From positions 13,347,195-13,411,194 of the forward strand of contig CP034985.2 of the NCBI GenBank assembly GCA_004026145.2: a DNA stretch of 64,000 nt. Reading direction: 5' to 3'. The notes under the pieces were generated by a model. The model was not told where the DNA came from. It saw nothing but the letters and a program-made list of their open reading frames with translations, and did no database searches. This document shows, in pieces, positions 12,360 to 25,300 of this stretch. Numbering within the stretch: position 1 is the first letter of the stretch; every line of letters starts with the position of its first letter. The translations under genes and the position numbers were made by a program. Source of the stretch: Takifugu bimaculatus. Taxonomy: Eukaryota; Chordata; Actinopteri; Tetraodontiformes; Tetraodontidae.

Positions 12360-13750
12360 CTCCAGGGCTCTTCCTCCTCCTCCGCTCATTCAAACCCTCA
12401 TTCTCATGCACGCTGCTTCTCCTCCACCTCCCTATTTGCCCTCAGAGGAAATAAAAATGAGCCTGATGAGTGGCTGCGTTTGCTGTGCCGCCATTGACAA
12501 TGACGGCCGGACCTGCCTGCGGTGAGTGTTTGCGGTGGGTTGAAGCTACGTGGCCACATACAGAGAAACACGGGGTCAATTCACAGGAGGCCAGAATGGG
12601 CTGCCGGCGTGTTTACATCAGACTTAACCCGGGACAAACGTTGCTAATCGGGGCCCATAGCTAATGCGTCTGTTGACCGTCTGCCTGGGGGGTCCTGTCA
12701 TTCGCTAATATGCTGCTGATAGAGGTAAACACGGCCCGGCTGAAGGCAAGCAGTTGTCTGGGAGGGAAGTGGATTCCCATGATGCACCTGCAGCAACAGC
12801 AGGAGGCAGAGACGCCGAGCAGGTGGGACCAAAACACCCCGTCAGGATGTCCAATGATGTTGTCTGAATAAGAACATCTGGGATCTGTGGTCCAAATGTG
12901 AATAAAGACGTACAGCGGCTCAATTCTATGGTTTTACACCTGTTCAGTAGCTGTGAGGCTGGTTAATACACCTGTATCTACAAATATCACCGCCTGTACA
13001 CAGAAAGACACTGAAAGTGTTTCATCTGAATGTGAATGAATAAAGCAGGAGGCCTGTACAGAAAACACACAATCGTGGTCACTCTATAAGCACTTTTAAT
13101 TAAGATTTGATTAATACAAATAAAAAAAGCCTTAGATTTTCAAAGAAACATTAAAAACCTGTCATAGAAAACAGAACGAACCTGCACAAATCGGACTCGT
13201 CGCAGTGTTGGAGTGATCAAAAAACCCGATAAACCTGCAAAATAAAGCTGTATAAAATATATTTGTCTGTATCACACCGTTTATAGTCAAAGCTCTGCTA
13301 CAGAAACTCACGATACAAGCAAAGACGCTCCGCATGTGGAAATGGAGCAGACAAATTCATCGCACAGCAGTACTCGCGCAAGCTAACACCTCCGTTATCA
13401 CAGTACATTTGGAATATTTACACCATCAGTAGTTAAACCGTGTGTTGGGGGGGTTAGAACCAACCTGAGCTAATATCAAAAAGACTCCCAGTGTTCCCAG
13501 TTCAAAGGTTATCATGATGCTGTGCAGCCAGTAACACGTGCTGGTTGGAAAAAGCAAATGTAGCTGGCACAGCTTTGCAACACTTAAAAAAAGGGGTTTT
13601 CAAAAAGATCAAAGAGGATATTGGGAGGGTGACGAGCGGCAAACTAGGGTGACGAAGCAGAGATGGTGGTCGCCCACTGGATAGGGCATTTAACGCACCT
13701 TTGAGACCGAATCAAAAGTCATAAGCCAGGAAACTGTAAAAAAAAAGCCA
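12360..13750. other. Intergenic region between convergent lefty and hnrnpu
   Basis: No coding exon is recognised. TTTATT (minus-strand AATAAA) at about 13.76 kb is a candidate end for the hnrnpu transcript; the 13.08-14.34 kb stretch has the AT-rich, A-run-rich look of a long 3' UTR, so the hnrnpu mRNA may extend further, toward 13.1 kb. Confidence 0.45.
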
Positions 13751-14339
13751 ACGTCTGGTTTATTGTACGTCTACGGAGTTTAAGGTTACAGCTTTGATGC
13801 GGAACAAAAGACAAAAAAAGATATTCTGGAATTCCTGATGCTTCGGTTTAACTCCGACAGACTCATTTTCCACATTTACAGTCAAGACTTCACCTACACG
13901 TGTCTAATAAGGTTCTCAAATGCTGCATTCAAACTACTAAAAAAAAATTATATATTTACAAGTTGGTTCAAAAAAAGAGAAAAAGCACAGATAAAACACA
14001 CAACCCTGAAGAAAACTAACACCCACCAAACCAGAGAGTAATCCCGATTACTGATATTACACTTGATTCTTTAAAAGCGCGCCATTTTAAAAGTGGGAGA
14101 GAAAAACAACAAAATATACAATGAAAGAAACAGACGGTGAACCCAGGCTGCTAATCTAAAGCCTCCAGGATGCTGTTGGTGGAATGTCGCCGCTCCATTA
14201 TCGATCCAGATGTTGATTCTCTTTTTGTTACAACTGGGTTCTCGGGAAAAGAAAAAAAAATAACAAAGGTGGGTTGAGTGAGGTTCCGTGGCTAACGGTG
14301 GGTCTTGTTGTGGGCCACCAGTCCATTAGAACTAGAGTC

Positions 14340-17300
14340 TTAGTAATAGCCAGGCTGGTACTGCTGACTCCAGGGCTTCTGGTTCCAGAACTGCAGACAC
14401 ACCAAATGGAATTTGTTATTTATAACAGCTCACATTATTCTCTTCATCAACATTATTACCAAAAAGGAAAGACACCCTGACACGCCCTGGACACATAAAT
14501 ACTAATGGAAATGGATTCAGAGCGGAGTCATGGGTGCGACACAGCGACGCCTGGTGGCGGAAGCTCCAACTGCAGCGACCACACTACCCAGGAGCCTCTA
14601 CGATTCAAGGGCCAGAAAGTGGAAAACTAACCCCCTGCTGCCAGCTCTGGTTGAACGCTTGGGCCTTGTCCATGCCATTCCTGTTGCCGCCAAAGTTGCC
14701 ACTGTTTCGGTTGTTGAAGTTGCCGTTCTTGTTGCCATAGTTGCCGCGGTTACCACCTCTCTGATTGTACTGCAGTGGGACAGGGATGGCGCAGATCAAC
14801 AGGGTGCAGGGCCTGATTTTAGACTGAACAGGATGTTTCCAACCCACCTGGCCGGGGTGTCCTCTGTGTCCGCCACGATTCATCTGGCCTCCGCCTCCTC
14901 TGTTCATGTTCCCTCGATGCCCTGGACCGCCTCTGTTCATGTGCCCCCCTCGGGGTCCCATGTTACCCCTCATGGGGCCGCCCCTCGGCGACCCACCCAG
15001 GATGGGCATGTGGCCACGGTTGAAGTTTCCACGTCCGGGGTAGCCTCCTCTGATGTTCAGTGGAGGCAGGAAGTTGCGTGGTGGGCGGGAGAAACCACAG
15101 TGCGGGCCTGGACCTGCAGAACATCGCTCAGTAAAGGGTTTTCTGTCTTTTGCCCAGAGTGAGATGAAGTCTGACACCAACACACCTCCTCTGTAGTTGC
15201 CTCTGTTCTGGAAGCCTCCACGGGAGCCCTCCTCTGTGTCCAGGTCCAGACCCCCGTCCAAACTGGTTCTTGCCTCCGCGGCCGCCTCCGCGCTGGCCGC
15301 TGCCTCTCTTGGGCATCGTGCTTCCCTGGTTGGGCTTCTTCTCGGCGGGCAGAGCGGTCTTGCTCTCCTCCCTGTACTGCTCCAGCAGCTTGGAGGCCTC
15401 CTCTTTCTGCAGCTCTGCGTAGATGATCTCAATGAAGCTCTCCCCCTCCTCGGGAAGAGCATAGAAGCCTGTTGGAAAAGCAGGAGGGGGTCAGGACATG
15501 GTGCGGAGCGGCAAAGGAGGGGCCAACATGTTGATCTTCAGCTCCCTGGAGTGTGTTTCACCTTTCATTTTGAGGATGGCGTGCTCGGGCACCTCTTTGC
15601 CATCAGTCTCCACCTTCTGCTGGACCCTCTGCTTGTAGTCCTCCTCAGAAGGACAGACCACCACAGCTTTGCGCTGGAAGCCGGCGAACAAGCACATCTT
15701 CCGCTTCTGGCCCGGGGCCGACACATTAGTCTGCAACACAAACACACATCAACACTGCAGCGGGAACCTTTTCTACTCTTATTAAAAATGTCAGTCCACC
15801 TACATGATCCAGAATGTAGTTCCTCTTCTTTCGGGCAGCGATTTCAATAAATTTTCCCAGGAAAAGCGGCGCTCGTTGGGAGATGGTGGTCAGCTTTGTG
15901 ATGTCTTTGGACTGCCGCTTCAGGCTGTTGATCTGCACAGAGATGAGGAATCAACTCAGATGTGCGGGAGACGCCTCGAGACTGACCAAGCTGAATAAAC
16001 ACTCACCATCATCTTGTCCACGATGGTGTCACTACTGAGGATGTAGTATTTCCCAGGGTTCTCCTGCACGTGGTTCTTCACCCATGTGGTCTTCCCTGAG
16101 CCCGGCAGGCCGACCATCACTATGATCTATACGTAACGACGTACAACAGAGGCACAAATGTATAAAACCCACATTGTGTGAAAAAAATAGACATTTTTTT
16201 TTATCATTTCTGTAGGGATTTAGTTCAGATCTGCAGACCTCACAATCCGCCTTGGTCTGAGGGCCCCTGGGTCCACGGACTCTGTCGTCAACAGGGGATC
16301 TGCTGCAGGAAGGTGAAGCCTTCGGGCTGAGGGAAGTACGGAGTCTCCATCTGCCCAAAGTTGAACTCCGACAGCACAGTTGTGACAGATGATGTGGGGG
16401 AAAAGGGCCTGACCACTCAGGCTGTCCTTGCTGATCTGGAATGCAGTGGATGGCTCGCCACCGTTCTTGCAGTATGACATCACCACCTCATCGCCGTCAA
16501 AGTCCTTAGAGACAAAACACGACGGGTTGCGATGAAGCCCTAAGTGGGCAAAGCTTTATGCGCAAAGGCAGCACAAGGCGTTGTTTTCTTACAATGAGGC
16601 AGCAGATGACATCATTCTCCTCAAAGGTTTCTCCAAACTCCTCCGTCACACAGTTGCTTGTCTTTTTGCCTTTGCTGGAGTATCCAAAGGACAATTCTTC
16701 CTCACCTGGAAAACAGAAGCACGTAATTAGTTAAAAATAAACTAACATAAATGGTGACTTAAGCATAGGAATCAGCGACGACACTGATTCAGCTGCTGGC
16801 AACAGGCCAGCCCACCATTTAGATGAAACTGGAGCCATTTTACATTTTAAACGTGTCGTGGCCCTCAGCAGCCACTAGGGGGCCCTCTGGTACAAAGCGC
16901 TTATTTGAATCAGCAGTTGTGTCCCTATTTTATGCTTTCAGACAGCCTTTGTTCCCTTTGTCAGATTACCAAGGTCAGTTTATCTACAGAACCGGGAGCA
17001 GTTTATATTACCGCATTAAAACGAGCTCTTTCTGAGTCACAAGTAGAAACACAACAAACAGAAAAGGAGAAAACGACTGGAGGTGGTGTGTTGACACTGA
17101 CCCAGGAGCAGAGTGCCAGTAGCCAGGGACCACCCGACCTGGACGTCATGAATGTCCATGTTCTTGCTGGAAATGTGCTTTACAGGGAATCTTCTCTGTA
17201 ATCTGGAAACCAACAAGTCCATCGGTTTGGGTTTTATGGGAAAGCAGCAGGTACAGGAAAGTGTTTGTGTTACTGTACCTTCATCTCAAAGCAAGCTTTG

Positions 17301-20300
17301 CCTTTATCTACACCATAGGTGGCCTTGCCTCCAGACCAGAGGTAGGCAAAACTCTCCATCGTCAGAGAGGAGGCACTGTAACGATCCCGGGACACCTTAA
17401 AATGCAGGTCGCAGTTGTCTACAGCAAAGACAACCCATGCAAAAATGAATCAATTGTGCTTTTCGGTTTGTTTTTGCAGCCATTTGCGATACAAAAACTA
17501 GCATACATGCATCCAGGCAAACTTTTGTGTCATCAATGTCCTCATCTTCTTCCTCCAGCGGCGGAACAGGACTCTTAAATGAAGCCCTGAAGAGAAAACA
17601 TCAGTCAGTTCTGGAGATTCACAAGTCAAATGTTGGGAGCACGGATGCCTGGGCACCACTTGAAGGACATTGATGGAGGGAAATTCAGTAACACTAAATT
17701 ATGCAGAGTAGACAGTAAACAAGCCATCGAGCCCCCTAACTGGACGGTTGGTGGAACCGTGGCCCTCGGCACTTACCTGACGGCATCCAGTGAAATCTAA
17801 AAGTGTGAGAGACACACAGAGAGAGCACCTTTGCTAGGTGGGGTCATGTGACCACAATATAGCAGTCCTCACAGTAATATGGTTATCATCTCAGCGACTG
17901 AGGTAGGGGTCAGGCAGAACCCGGAGGGGCTGTGGGCTACAGCAACTTACCAACTCCGTAGCCTGAAATTCTAAAATGGAAGGTTGAGGGAGCTAGCCAC
18001 TGCATCTGTAAATCAGTTTGCCACTTGAAGCAAAGATCCACTGGAGAATCATCTCCTGAGACGTCCTTCAAAATGTTGGCGTCACGTGACCTTGACGGAC
18101 CGGCCTGTGGGGGGTATTGGGGCAACTCGGTCAACCACCAGACCTCACAGGTTGCGAGCGTGGTGCCGGGGCCGCTGGTCTGGCAAAGGGTGGATTAAAA
18201 TAGATGGGTCTACGTTTGAAACGCCAGAATGTGTCATGAAAATGGCGGTCCGTCAAAGAAAGGAAAAACTATTTAACCCGACCTTTTAATCAAACATCCC
18301 GGAAAAAAGTTGCTTCTGTTGCAAAAAAAAATAATAATAAAAAAATACACTTTTGGTTCCTTTAACCTTAACGAAGCGTCAACAGCGCGATGAAAACAAC
18401 CAAGAAGTACGCAGATGTGCAAACACATTCAAGCACACTCTCCCCATGCATGATGACACCTGTATAGGGGCAGAAAAGCACCTCTTCCACACTCGCACCA
18501 TGGGAACGAACACACGTCACGTGATACATGAGACAGAAAAAGCATTCTAACGCCGTAAAACCAAACCAAAAAGAAAAGAAATACAAGAAAATATAGATTT
18601 GTATAAAAACCACTGCAGGCAAAGCGATGAGACGATCAATAGCGAGTTCCTCCGTGGACGTTCCTGCTCGGGTGATATAGCTACTCTGCAGTAGTCGACC
18701 CCCTCCTCCTCCCGCGCCTCTCAGCTATTCCTGCCCACCCCCCCTTCATTGTGAAGTGAACATCTGCTACTTCCCTCTGGGTTTATTCTCTCTCAGCAGT
18801 TTCACCTTGAGACAAAATGGGCTTTACAAAACAATAAGTGGCACGAGGAAGATTCAGAGCTGTCGTTGCACTTCTGCTACAGAATGCAGTTCATGGAATA
18901 CACAGATAAGAGTGGGCACTGTAAAAAGATATATGGTAAGGCTGTGGAAGGAGTTACGGATGACCCTCAGAACATGTGTGTGAAAGTATGGACTTTAATC
19001 AGTAGTTAAAGTGAGGGTTTTCCTCCTGCTAGTTATGTGTGCATTGGCATTTAAGCCAATACATTTAACAAAGCTTTACATGGCGCTTCAGGGATGCTGA
19101 AGGCCATTTTGCTCTGTCCCATCCTTACCAGCTGTATTTGTTTTCTTCAATAAATTCATAGTAGCCCCTTCCATGTTCCTCCCGGCGTCTCTTAACACCC
19201 TTCTTATTCTTCTGATCAGCATTCGTGTCTTTGTCCGCATCCCCTTTGAAAAATAGAACAAAGATATAGAATGAGGTGCTCCTTTTGCGTTAGAGAAAGG
19301 TCGGACAGGCCGTGGGTGTCTGGCCCACAGAGCCCGTTCATCAGTTACATTGTGTCGACCATCATCAATAAGATTAAAAAAGAGGCAACACCTCATGGTT
19401 ACACTCAAACACAGTCATTAAACTAGATAACTTTACAGCCACAATGACCAGAAAGGAATTACAATGGAAACTGGTCCAAGTAAACATGGTAAACAATGTT
19501 TAGAGGGGCTTCAAAAACAGGTTTCTACAAAATAAAGGGACATTGACCCTGAAATTAAGGGTGGAAATGTGCTTTTTCTTAATCAGGTGTATTTCATTAG
19601 AAGAATAAGTGTACTTCTTTGGTCAAACAGGTCATGCAGGGAAATGGGGGAAACCTACGTTAGGACCTGATATGTTCACCCTCCCCATAACAACGAAGAT
19701 TTACACCCAGGCGCTTCTTTTTGAAAATGTACGGGACTGAAACTGTCAAATTCAACAGTATATGCGTTTAAAATCAAGAATTATTAATAAGGCCGTGTGT
19801 GGATATTAGTCCCCGCTTCCTTCGAACGTATTTTTTTTCTATCTTTAACGCACAATGCTAAACTGGGGCTCAACGACAAAACCTGAAAGAGGGTGGCCCT
19901 AATTTTCAGTCAATCCCGCCATTATTTAGAACGAATATAGTAGTGAGGATGACATAAATCGCGACACTACCTCCCAATATAAAGCTAGGACGACAATACG
20001 GATCAACTGTCATTACCAAACTATTAATCAGCAAGCTAGTTAGCGTCGAGCCACAAACAAAGAAAACCACCAGCTAGGAGGCTAAAAGAGGCTAATACGA
20101 AAACAAACCCCCTCCGCTATAGTTACAAACGTTACATTTACATAAGGAACACTCGGGCTATCGACATCTGACGAAACAGAATAGGTAATACGAGCTAACC
20201 GGTTTAGAAAATGGTGCCGTTATTTCAGGCTAGTCGGCTAACGCTCGCTAGGCTAGGCTAGGCTAAGCTAGGCTAATGCGATCGCTCTGGAGCCCGATGT

Positions 20301-20942
20301 TGAGCCTGCGGTGTCCGGGTTCACAAGAGGCCGTCCCCTGACGACTCGTGCCGCAGGTAGCAGTAGCGCCAACGACGTAGCCAAACCAACACCCAGTCAG
20401 AGTCCATCCAGCCGTTCATAGTTTCCACCCAACCGGGCCGACTTACCCTCAGCAGCCTGATCCCCGGGCTCACCATCGTCTGCGTCTATTTTCTCCATGT
20501 CGTCGACGTCTGCCTTGAGCATCGGGTCCATGTCATCGTCTTCATCGACGTTTTCCTCGACGTTTTCCTCGACGTTTTCCTCCCCCTCGACCATCTCCTC
20601 GTCAACGCCAACGCCAACGCCAACGCCGACGCCGACGCCAACCGCTGCGCCTCCATTATCGCTCTGTTCCTCCTCCGCCTCGTTGGCTTCCATGCTCTCC
20701 TCTACCGGGCCTTCCTCGTCCTCGTCCTCGTCCTCCCCCATAACCTCTTGCTCGGTGGGCTGGTCGAAGCCGTCGTCCTCCGCTGCCTCCTCGTCCGGAT
20801 GCGAGGCCAGGGCCTCCTCGTTGAGCGCGGCCTGCAGGCGGTCCATCAGGTCGGCCTTCAGCCCCTTGTCCGACAGATTACGCCTTTTCAGCTCATCCTT
20901 CAGCTCGTTAACTTTCAGTTTTTTAACGTCGATGGAGCTCAT
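14340..20942 (-). CDS. hnrnpu: Heterogeneous nuclear ribonucleoprotein U (SAF-A), full gene with four frame breaks
   Basis: Fourteen coding exons (minus strand, 5' to 3'): 20942-20447, 19243-19129, 17586-17507, 17418-17279, 17202-17102, 16705-16593, 16504-16239, 16126-16007, 15932-15804, 15730-15562, 15468-15186, 15113-14848, 14769-14632, 14390-14340, about 820 aa after frame allowance (human about 825). Order: SAP DNA-binding motif (VKKLKVNELKDELKRRNLSD, residues 5-40), acidic region with Gly-Val and Glu-Glu-Asn-Val repeats, basic KKGVKRRREEHGRGYY, SPRY domain, P-loop NTPase (GLPGSGKTTW), and a C-terminal RGG region ending FWNQKPWSQQYQPGYY. hnRNP U binds RNA and scaffold-attachment DNA and acts in nuclear architecture and splicing. 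The start ATG is chosen over an upstream in-frame ATG because it gives the family N-terminus MSS. Single extra bases break the frame near 17185-17187, 16368-16372, 16291-16297 and 15227-15229. The exon 2/3 join reads YSWASFKSP, slightly unlike mammalian YSRAKSP, so that junction is less certain. Paralogue (a or b) is undetermined. Confidence 0.93.
17777..17796 (-). other. Candidate 20-nt cassette exon B in hnrnpu intron 2
   Basis: On the minus strand, TTTTAG|ATTTCACTGG...CAG|GTAAGTG forms a good acceptor and a strong donor around exactly 20 nt. Exon 2 ends in TG, so inclusion would give TGA at once. No reading-frame support; the call rests on splice sites only. Confidence 0.3.
17951..17970 (-). 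other. Candidate 20-nt cassette exon A in hnrnpu intron 2
   Basis: On the minus strand, TTTTAG|AATTTCAGGC...GTTG|GTAAGTT gives a second 20-nt interval with a strong donor, about 170 nt from candidate B and in a similar local sequence context. Inclusion also yields TGA directly after exon 2. Splice-site evidence only. Confidence 0.3.
20530..20645. repeat. In-frame short tandem repeats in hnrnpu exon 1
   Basis: Two adjacent repeats inside coding sequence: a 12-nt unit (GTTTTCCTCGAC) repeated three times, encoding Glu-Glu-Asn-Val copies, and a 6-nt unit (AACGCC/GACGCC) repeated six to seven times, encoding alternating Gly-Val. Unit sizes are multiples of three, so length changes keep the frame. 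Both fall in the acidic linker after the SAP motif. Confidence 0.85.
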
Positions 20943-22371
20943 GGTGAACGGTTGCTTGTGGCAGTTAAGGAGCAAAATTCACAAAGACGACGAGAAATAA
21001 ATAATCTGACCCGCTTCAATCACTGATATAACACTAAATCTGCGCCAAATGGGACCCAGGCCGACCGACCAATCTTTCACCGGCACAAGAGCGCTGCGCA
21101 GCGGTTGCGGCGTGGGGGAGGGGCGGCGGCGTCTGACGTCGGTACGTACACCGTGACGTCAGCGCGTACACAGTGACGCCAGACGCCGGTTCGACCGTGC
21201 GCAAGGTCCAAAGCAGGAGAAATAAGGGAAAAGACAGCGAAACAACAGGCTGGTGCACGAAGAGAGATGGGATAATATAAGAGACATGAGTTTGGAACGA
21301 GTGAACAGAGAGAGATTATTTTAATCGTTGCATCTGAAATGTGCTGGGGAAATAGATTAAACCAATAAAGCAGTAAATATGGAGGTGTGTTGTCTTGTAT
21401 CAATGGTAACCGTCTCATTGGAATACCTGGTGAGTTTGCCTGCCCCCGTGTGTAGATTCGAGAGTGATCCTCAGTATATAGATTGTAATCCCGATTAGAG
21501 AATCTGTTGAATTGAATTCCATTGAGAAAACGGGAAGTAGAGATAAAATGTCTCATAACACAGTGGGTTTTATGATCAAAATCCATAAGGTCAAAGTCCC
21601 TCCACAATCCAGATCATCAAAATTTAATTAGCTCTTGGCCCATTATCATTTTCCAAAAATCCATTAAAATGCCTTCGTAATTTTATGACTATTTTTCCTC
21701 ACAGAAAAGCAAAACCATTTTATTTTAGGAAATGTGTGGCACTGTTAAAAATAAATTGGTTATAAATTCATCACTTCTGATAAAAGCCCCAAATATTCAA
21801 TATCAATCAAAATTCAATGCTAATTATTGGCCTGTGAGGCTCTAAATTATCACTTCTAATGAATTAAAATTAAATGAAGTCAATAAAAACTAAATTTAAA
21901 AAAATCAAAATGAATATAGAGATTTGATGGGCTGTTTTAAATTTAAAAAAGAAGGAAAGACACGGTTGAACTATCTTATCTGCGTTTGTCTTTGCTCATA
22001 TTAGGAAACTGCAGAGTATTTTACGTGTACGGGAGAACATGATCAGAATTTTGAGAGGCCACATTAAGTTAATTCCATTAACAAATGTCCAACAGCCCGT
22101 CCTGCTCCTCGCTGCCTCCCCGAGGAGGCGCCCATCATAAATAACCAAGTAAAGCATGAAGCGCTCAGTGCGCACAGCCGCTCCGTCTCCAGGCTCATCA
22201 CCCCAAAGCTCCGCGACAGCACACCTCTCCAGCCTCGTTCTTTTTCATTTTTTAACTCAGTCCTGTCATAACTGAGATATTTTGGCATCGCATCCATGGA
22301 GACCCGGCCAAAGCAAATAAAAGTGCAGCGCGCCTTTGTTCGGATATCTTTTTAAATATTAACAAGTTGTC
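20943..22371. promoter_or_regulatory. Divergent intergenic region between hnrnpu and kif26b-like
   Basis: About 1.4 kb separates the two start codons, pointing away from each other. The hnrnpu side (20.95-21.25 kb) is CpG-rich with CRE-like sites and is the likely hnrnpu promoter. From about 21.3 to 22.0 kb the DNA is AT-rich with no open frames of note. No further gene is seen. Confidence 0.5.
21132..21182. promoter_or_regulatory. Cluster of CRE-like sites in the hnrnpu promoter
   Basis: A perfect palindromic CRE TGACGTCA at 21154-21161 is flanked by TGACGTCG at about 21134 and TGACGCCA near 21173, each next to a GTACAC-type stretch, suggesting an imperfect 20-bp tandem duplication. It sits about 210 bp upstream of the hnrnpu ATG. 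Confidence 0.5.
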
Positions 22372-25300
22372 ATGTCATCTCTGACTGGAAGAGGAGACAG
22401 ATTTCCAGCCAGAGTAACGGACTGGGTAAGTCGGGATGGTTCATTATGAAAATAATCTGTTCGCACTTGAAAGACGCCGAGTTTGTGCAGATTTCCACCT
22501 TATCTCATTGGGGCGCTAAAACATTTGGGTGTGGTTACAGTTGTCCACGTCGGTTGGCATCTAATTTCCCGTTGCTGCCGCGAACATACACCCTATTCAT
22601 GGTGTGTTTCTCAGAGCTCGGAAGTGCAGCAACACCGTGAGACGGACAGGAAACTCCTCTACCCCTCGGCGCGTCTCGCTCCGGAGGGTGGCTCCACAGG
22701 CGACCCGCACCGGAATATGTGCCAGAGAGCGGACGCCGTCCCGTCATACAAGTCCCTGCCTGGAAGTCTCGGGGAGCGCATCAGGAGCGCCGTGGCTCCC
22801 GCATGCAGGAGCAGCATGTCGGTCAGTCCGAGCCTGGCGAGACCCGACAGGAAAGTTGGGTGCTGTGAGAAGTGCTCCGCAACCCTTGTTGCTCTGAAGA
22901 AACAAGCGCTGAGCCTGGCTGTGCACCACCACTTCTCCTGCAAGGTCAGTGAGCTTTCAGCGGACCGCAGCGAGGACCAGTGAGCCCAGTTGGAGCACCA
23001 TTAACACGGGGGAGAATATTAATGTTGGAAGTCACACGGGCTTAAACAAATCCCTCTTCCTCTCAACAGTGTGTGTTCTGGTGGGTTTATTGCAACAGGA
23101 AACGTACACGGGCAAAATATCATTGCTGACCACAGAAAAATAAGACATAATGATGTAATGATGTAGCAGAAACTGAAGTTCAGGCATCAACTAGTAAACA
23201 GCTCTATCAATATTTTCTTCTTTCTTTGATATCTTCTAATGTGTTTTCTGATATTGAATCTCAGGCTGGAGAAGCAACCAGGATACTACAAATCCATAAA
23301 TGATGTAAAATTCAATTTAAAATAAGTTTAGGTGTTGACTAGCCTAATATGCAACGGAACAGCAAGGTTTTACCTCAAAATTTTAATAATTAACACCAAA
23401 ATAATTTGTCTGCGCCTCCTTTTTGGGCCCTTATGCCCTGAAACCAGCCAAAGGTTCAGCGTTAAGAGTCTAGCTACACCAGTCCTGCTGGGCCATGTCA
23501 TGCTGCCCTGGACTGGACCGTGTACAGATTACTGGGGAAAAAACTGGGACTCAAACCTAGTAAAGGTACAATCAAGTATCCAAATCATGCTTTTATTTTG
23601 ACGCCATGCGCATTCAAAGATGAGCTCATGCAATTGTTCACCTTGAGATGTAGCCAGACAAGCATGAGCAAGAGTTAGGACCTTGAAAATGGCGTCTTCT
23701 GGAAAAAGAAAGAGATCCAGATTTAATGGGCGATCGTTGCCACGCTGGTATGATGTCATGCATCTTAGGTAGCCGATCCAGCCTGCAGATGACTGCAGGA
23801 CTCGAATCTTAGCCAAGTAGCACAGAAACAACCAATGGATCATTCTCGCTTCTTAAATCTTTGCTTTCATTGTAAATGAAAAGGGTCTAAGTTTGGTTTG
23901 TTGGTCACACGAGGCGAGCGTGAGTAAAACAAAAAAGAAAATCCCAAGTGTACAGAGTCTTTTAAGACGTTTCTCAAGTCCCGGCATGTGTAAACATCTT
24001 AATATTAATGTGGGCCCACAGGCTTTACAGTGCGGCCCCTCCATCTGTACATTTGTCACCACCGACATCCATCAAAACGCACGGAGACGGAGAAAACCCC
24101 GTGCCGTTCTCGCACGAGTGGTTTCAAATGGGCATGAATATTTCATCTCCGACTTTCACGTGTCATCTCCGTGGAGGCAGGACTATTTTTATTTGCCCCC
24201 TCCTAAGTGGAATGGAGCCCAGCTAAGCATGTTTTTTTTGTTGTTGTTGTTTTTGGAGAAACCGCAGGCAGTTAGGAGCAGATGCTCATATGTTGTGGCC
24301 AGAGACATGGCGGAGAAGAAACGCGATAGGACGGCAGGTTTTATTGATCCGAGCGAGATTTAATGACAGTAGAGCAGTGGAGCTTGGTGCTGGCGTGTGC
24401 AGAACACTCAACCCCACACCGGGACACTGCAGCTTCCGCCAAAGACGCGCTGTTTTAATTATCCCACGTACACATAAGCATCAAACGCTCCTGCTCCTGT
24501 GGGAGAATTTAGGTCACGGCCGCGTCCAGGATGAGTGGATGGACCCAAGCTCTGTTGGACTGTAGCTCGATTTGCCTCCTTGAGGCCTCAGCAAGAACAT
24601 TTGCGTCAGCGGAAATTGACAGACACGAATCAGCGAGATGATACGATCAGACGCAGCGTGATAATCAGGAAACGCCTGGAAGCTGCTGTTTATTTCACTT
24701 GCTAATAGTAATTATGCCACCTAAAGAGTGACCAGCCCTGCAGGAAATGGTGCGACCCTGCAGAGGTTTCTGCTGGTTATAAAGAACAAAGATTTACGAT
24801 GTTTAAGTGGATTTTAAAGCAGCAGATTTTAATTTTTTTGCTTACTGCACTTTTAAAGATGTCGGGGCAGAATCAATCAATACTGACCGTATGATTACTT
24901 CACTAAGTGCTAAGACCGCCTTCCAGCACCTTCCCATGACTCCAATTCCATACACTTAGTGATCGTTCATGCAAGTCTCAGGCTAGGAATCAAACAGCAA
25001 ATGTGCTTCGTTAATCAGAATGGAAGCAGCCCCAGTGGAAACAGGCAGGTGGAAAAGCTGCAAATTCAACGATTTAAACTCAATTAAGCAACGCAGAATT
25101 ATGAGCTGTCCTATCGGCTGCCTTGATTTGATCTTCATGTTTGACAGTCGGTGGGAATTTTGCAGGATTCCAGCAGCCTGCCTGGGTTCCTTCACGACAA
25201 CCTTCGCGTCCACGGCTGGTCCACCGGCGAGTCCAGGGACAGAGAGCGGGACCAGGGACGATGTGGAGCCTGCAACGTCAACCTGGGGCTGCTCAAACAG

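Noticed and set aside
14530..15850. Plus-strand open frames of 210 and 217 codons
   Set aside because: Antisense to the Arg-Gly-rich exons of hnrnpu; composition is due to the RGG codons.
14340..20942. hnrnpu as a pseudogene
   Set aside because: Introns, splice sites and protein conservation are intact; the only defects are four one-base insertions, more like sequence error.
20497..21000. Plus-strand Ser/Thr-rich open frame of 167 codons
   Set aside because: Antisense shadow of hnrnpu exon 1, whose SAP motif on the minus strand is clear.
22064..22297. Minus-strand frame just upstream of kif26b exon 1
   Set aside because: Short, no family resemblance, overlaps the probable kif26b 5' flank.
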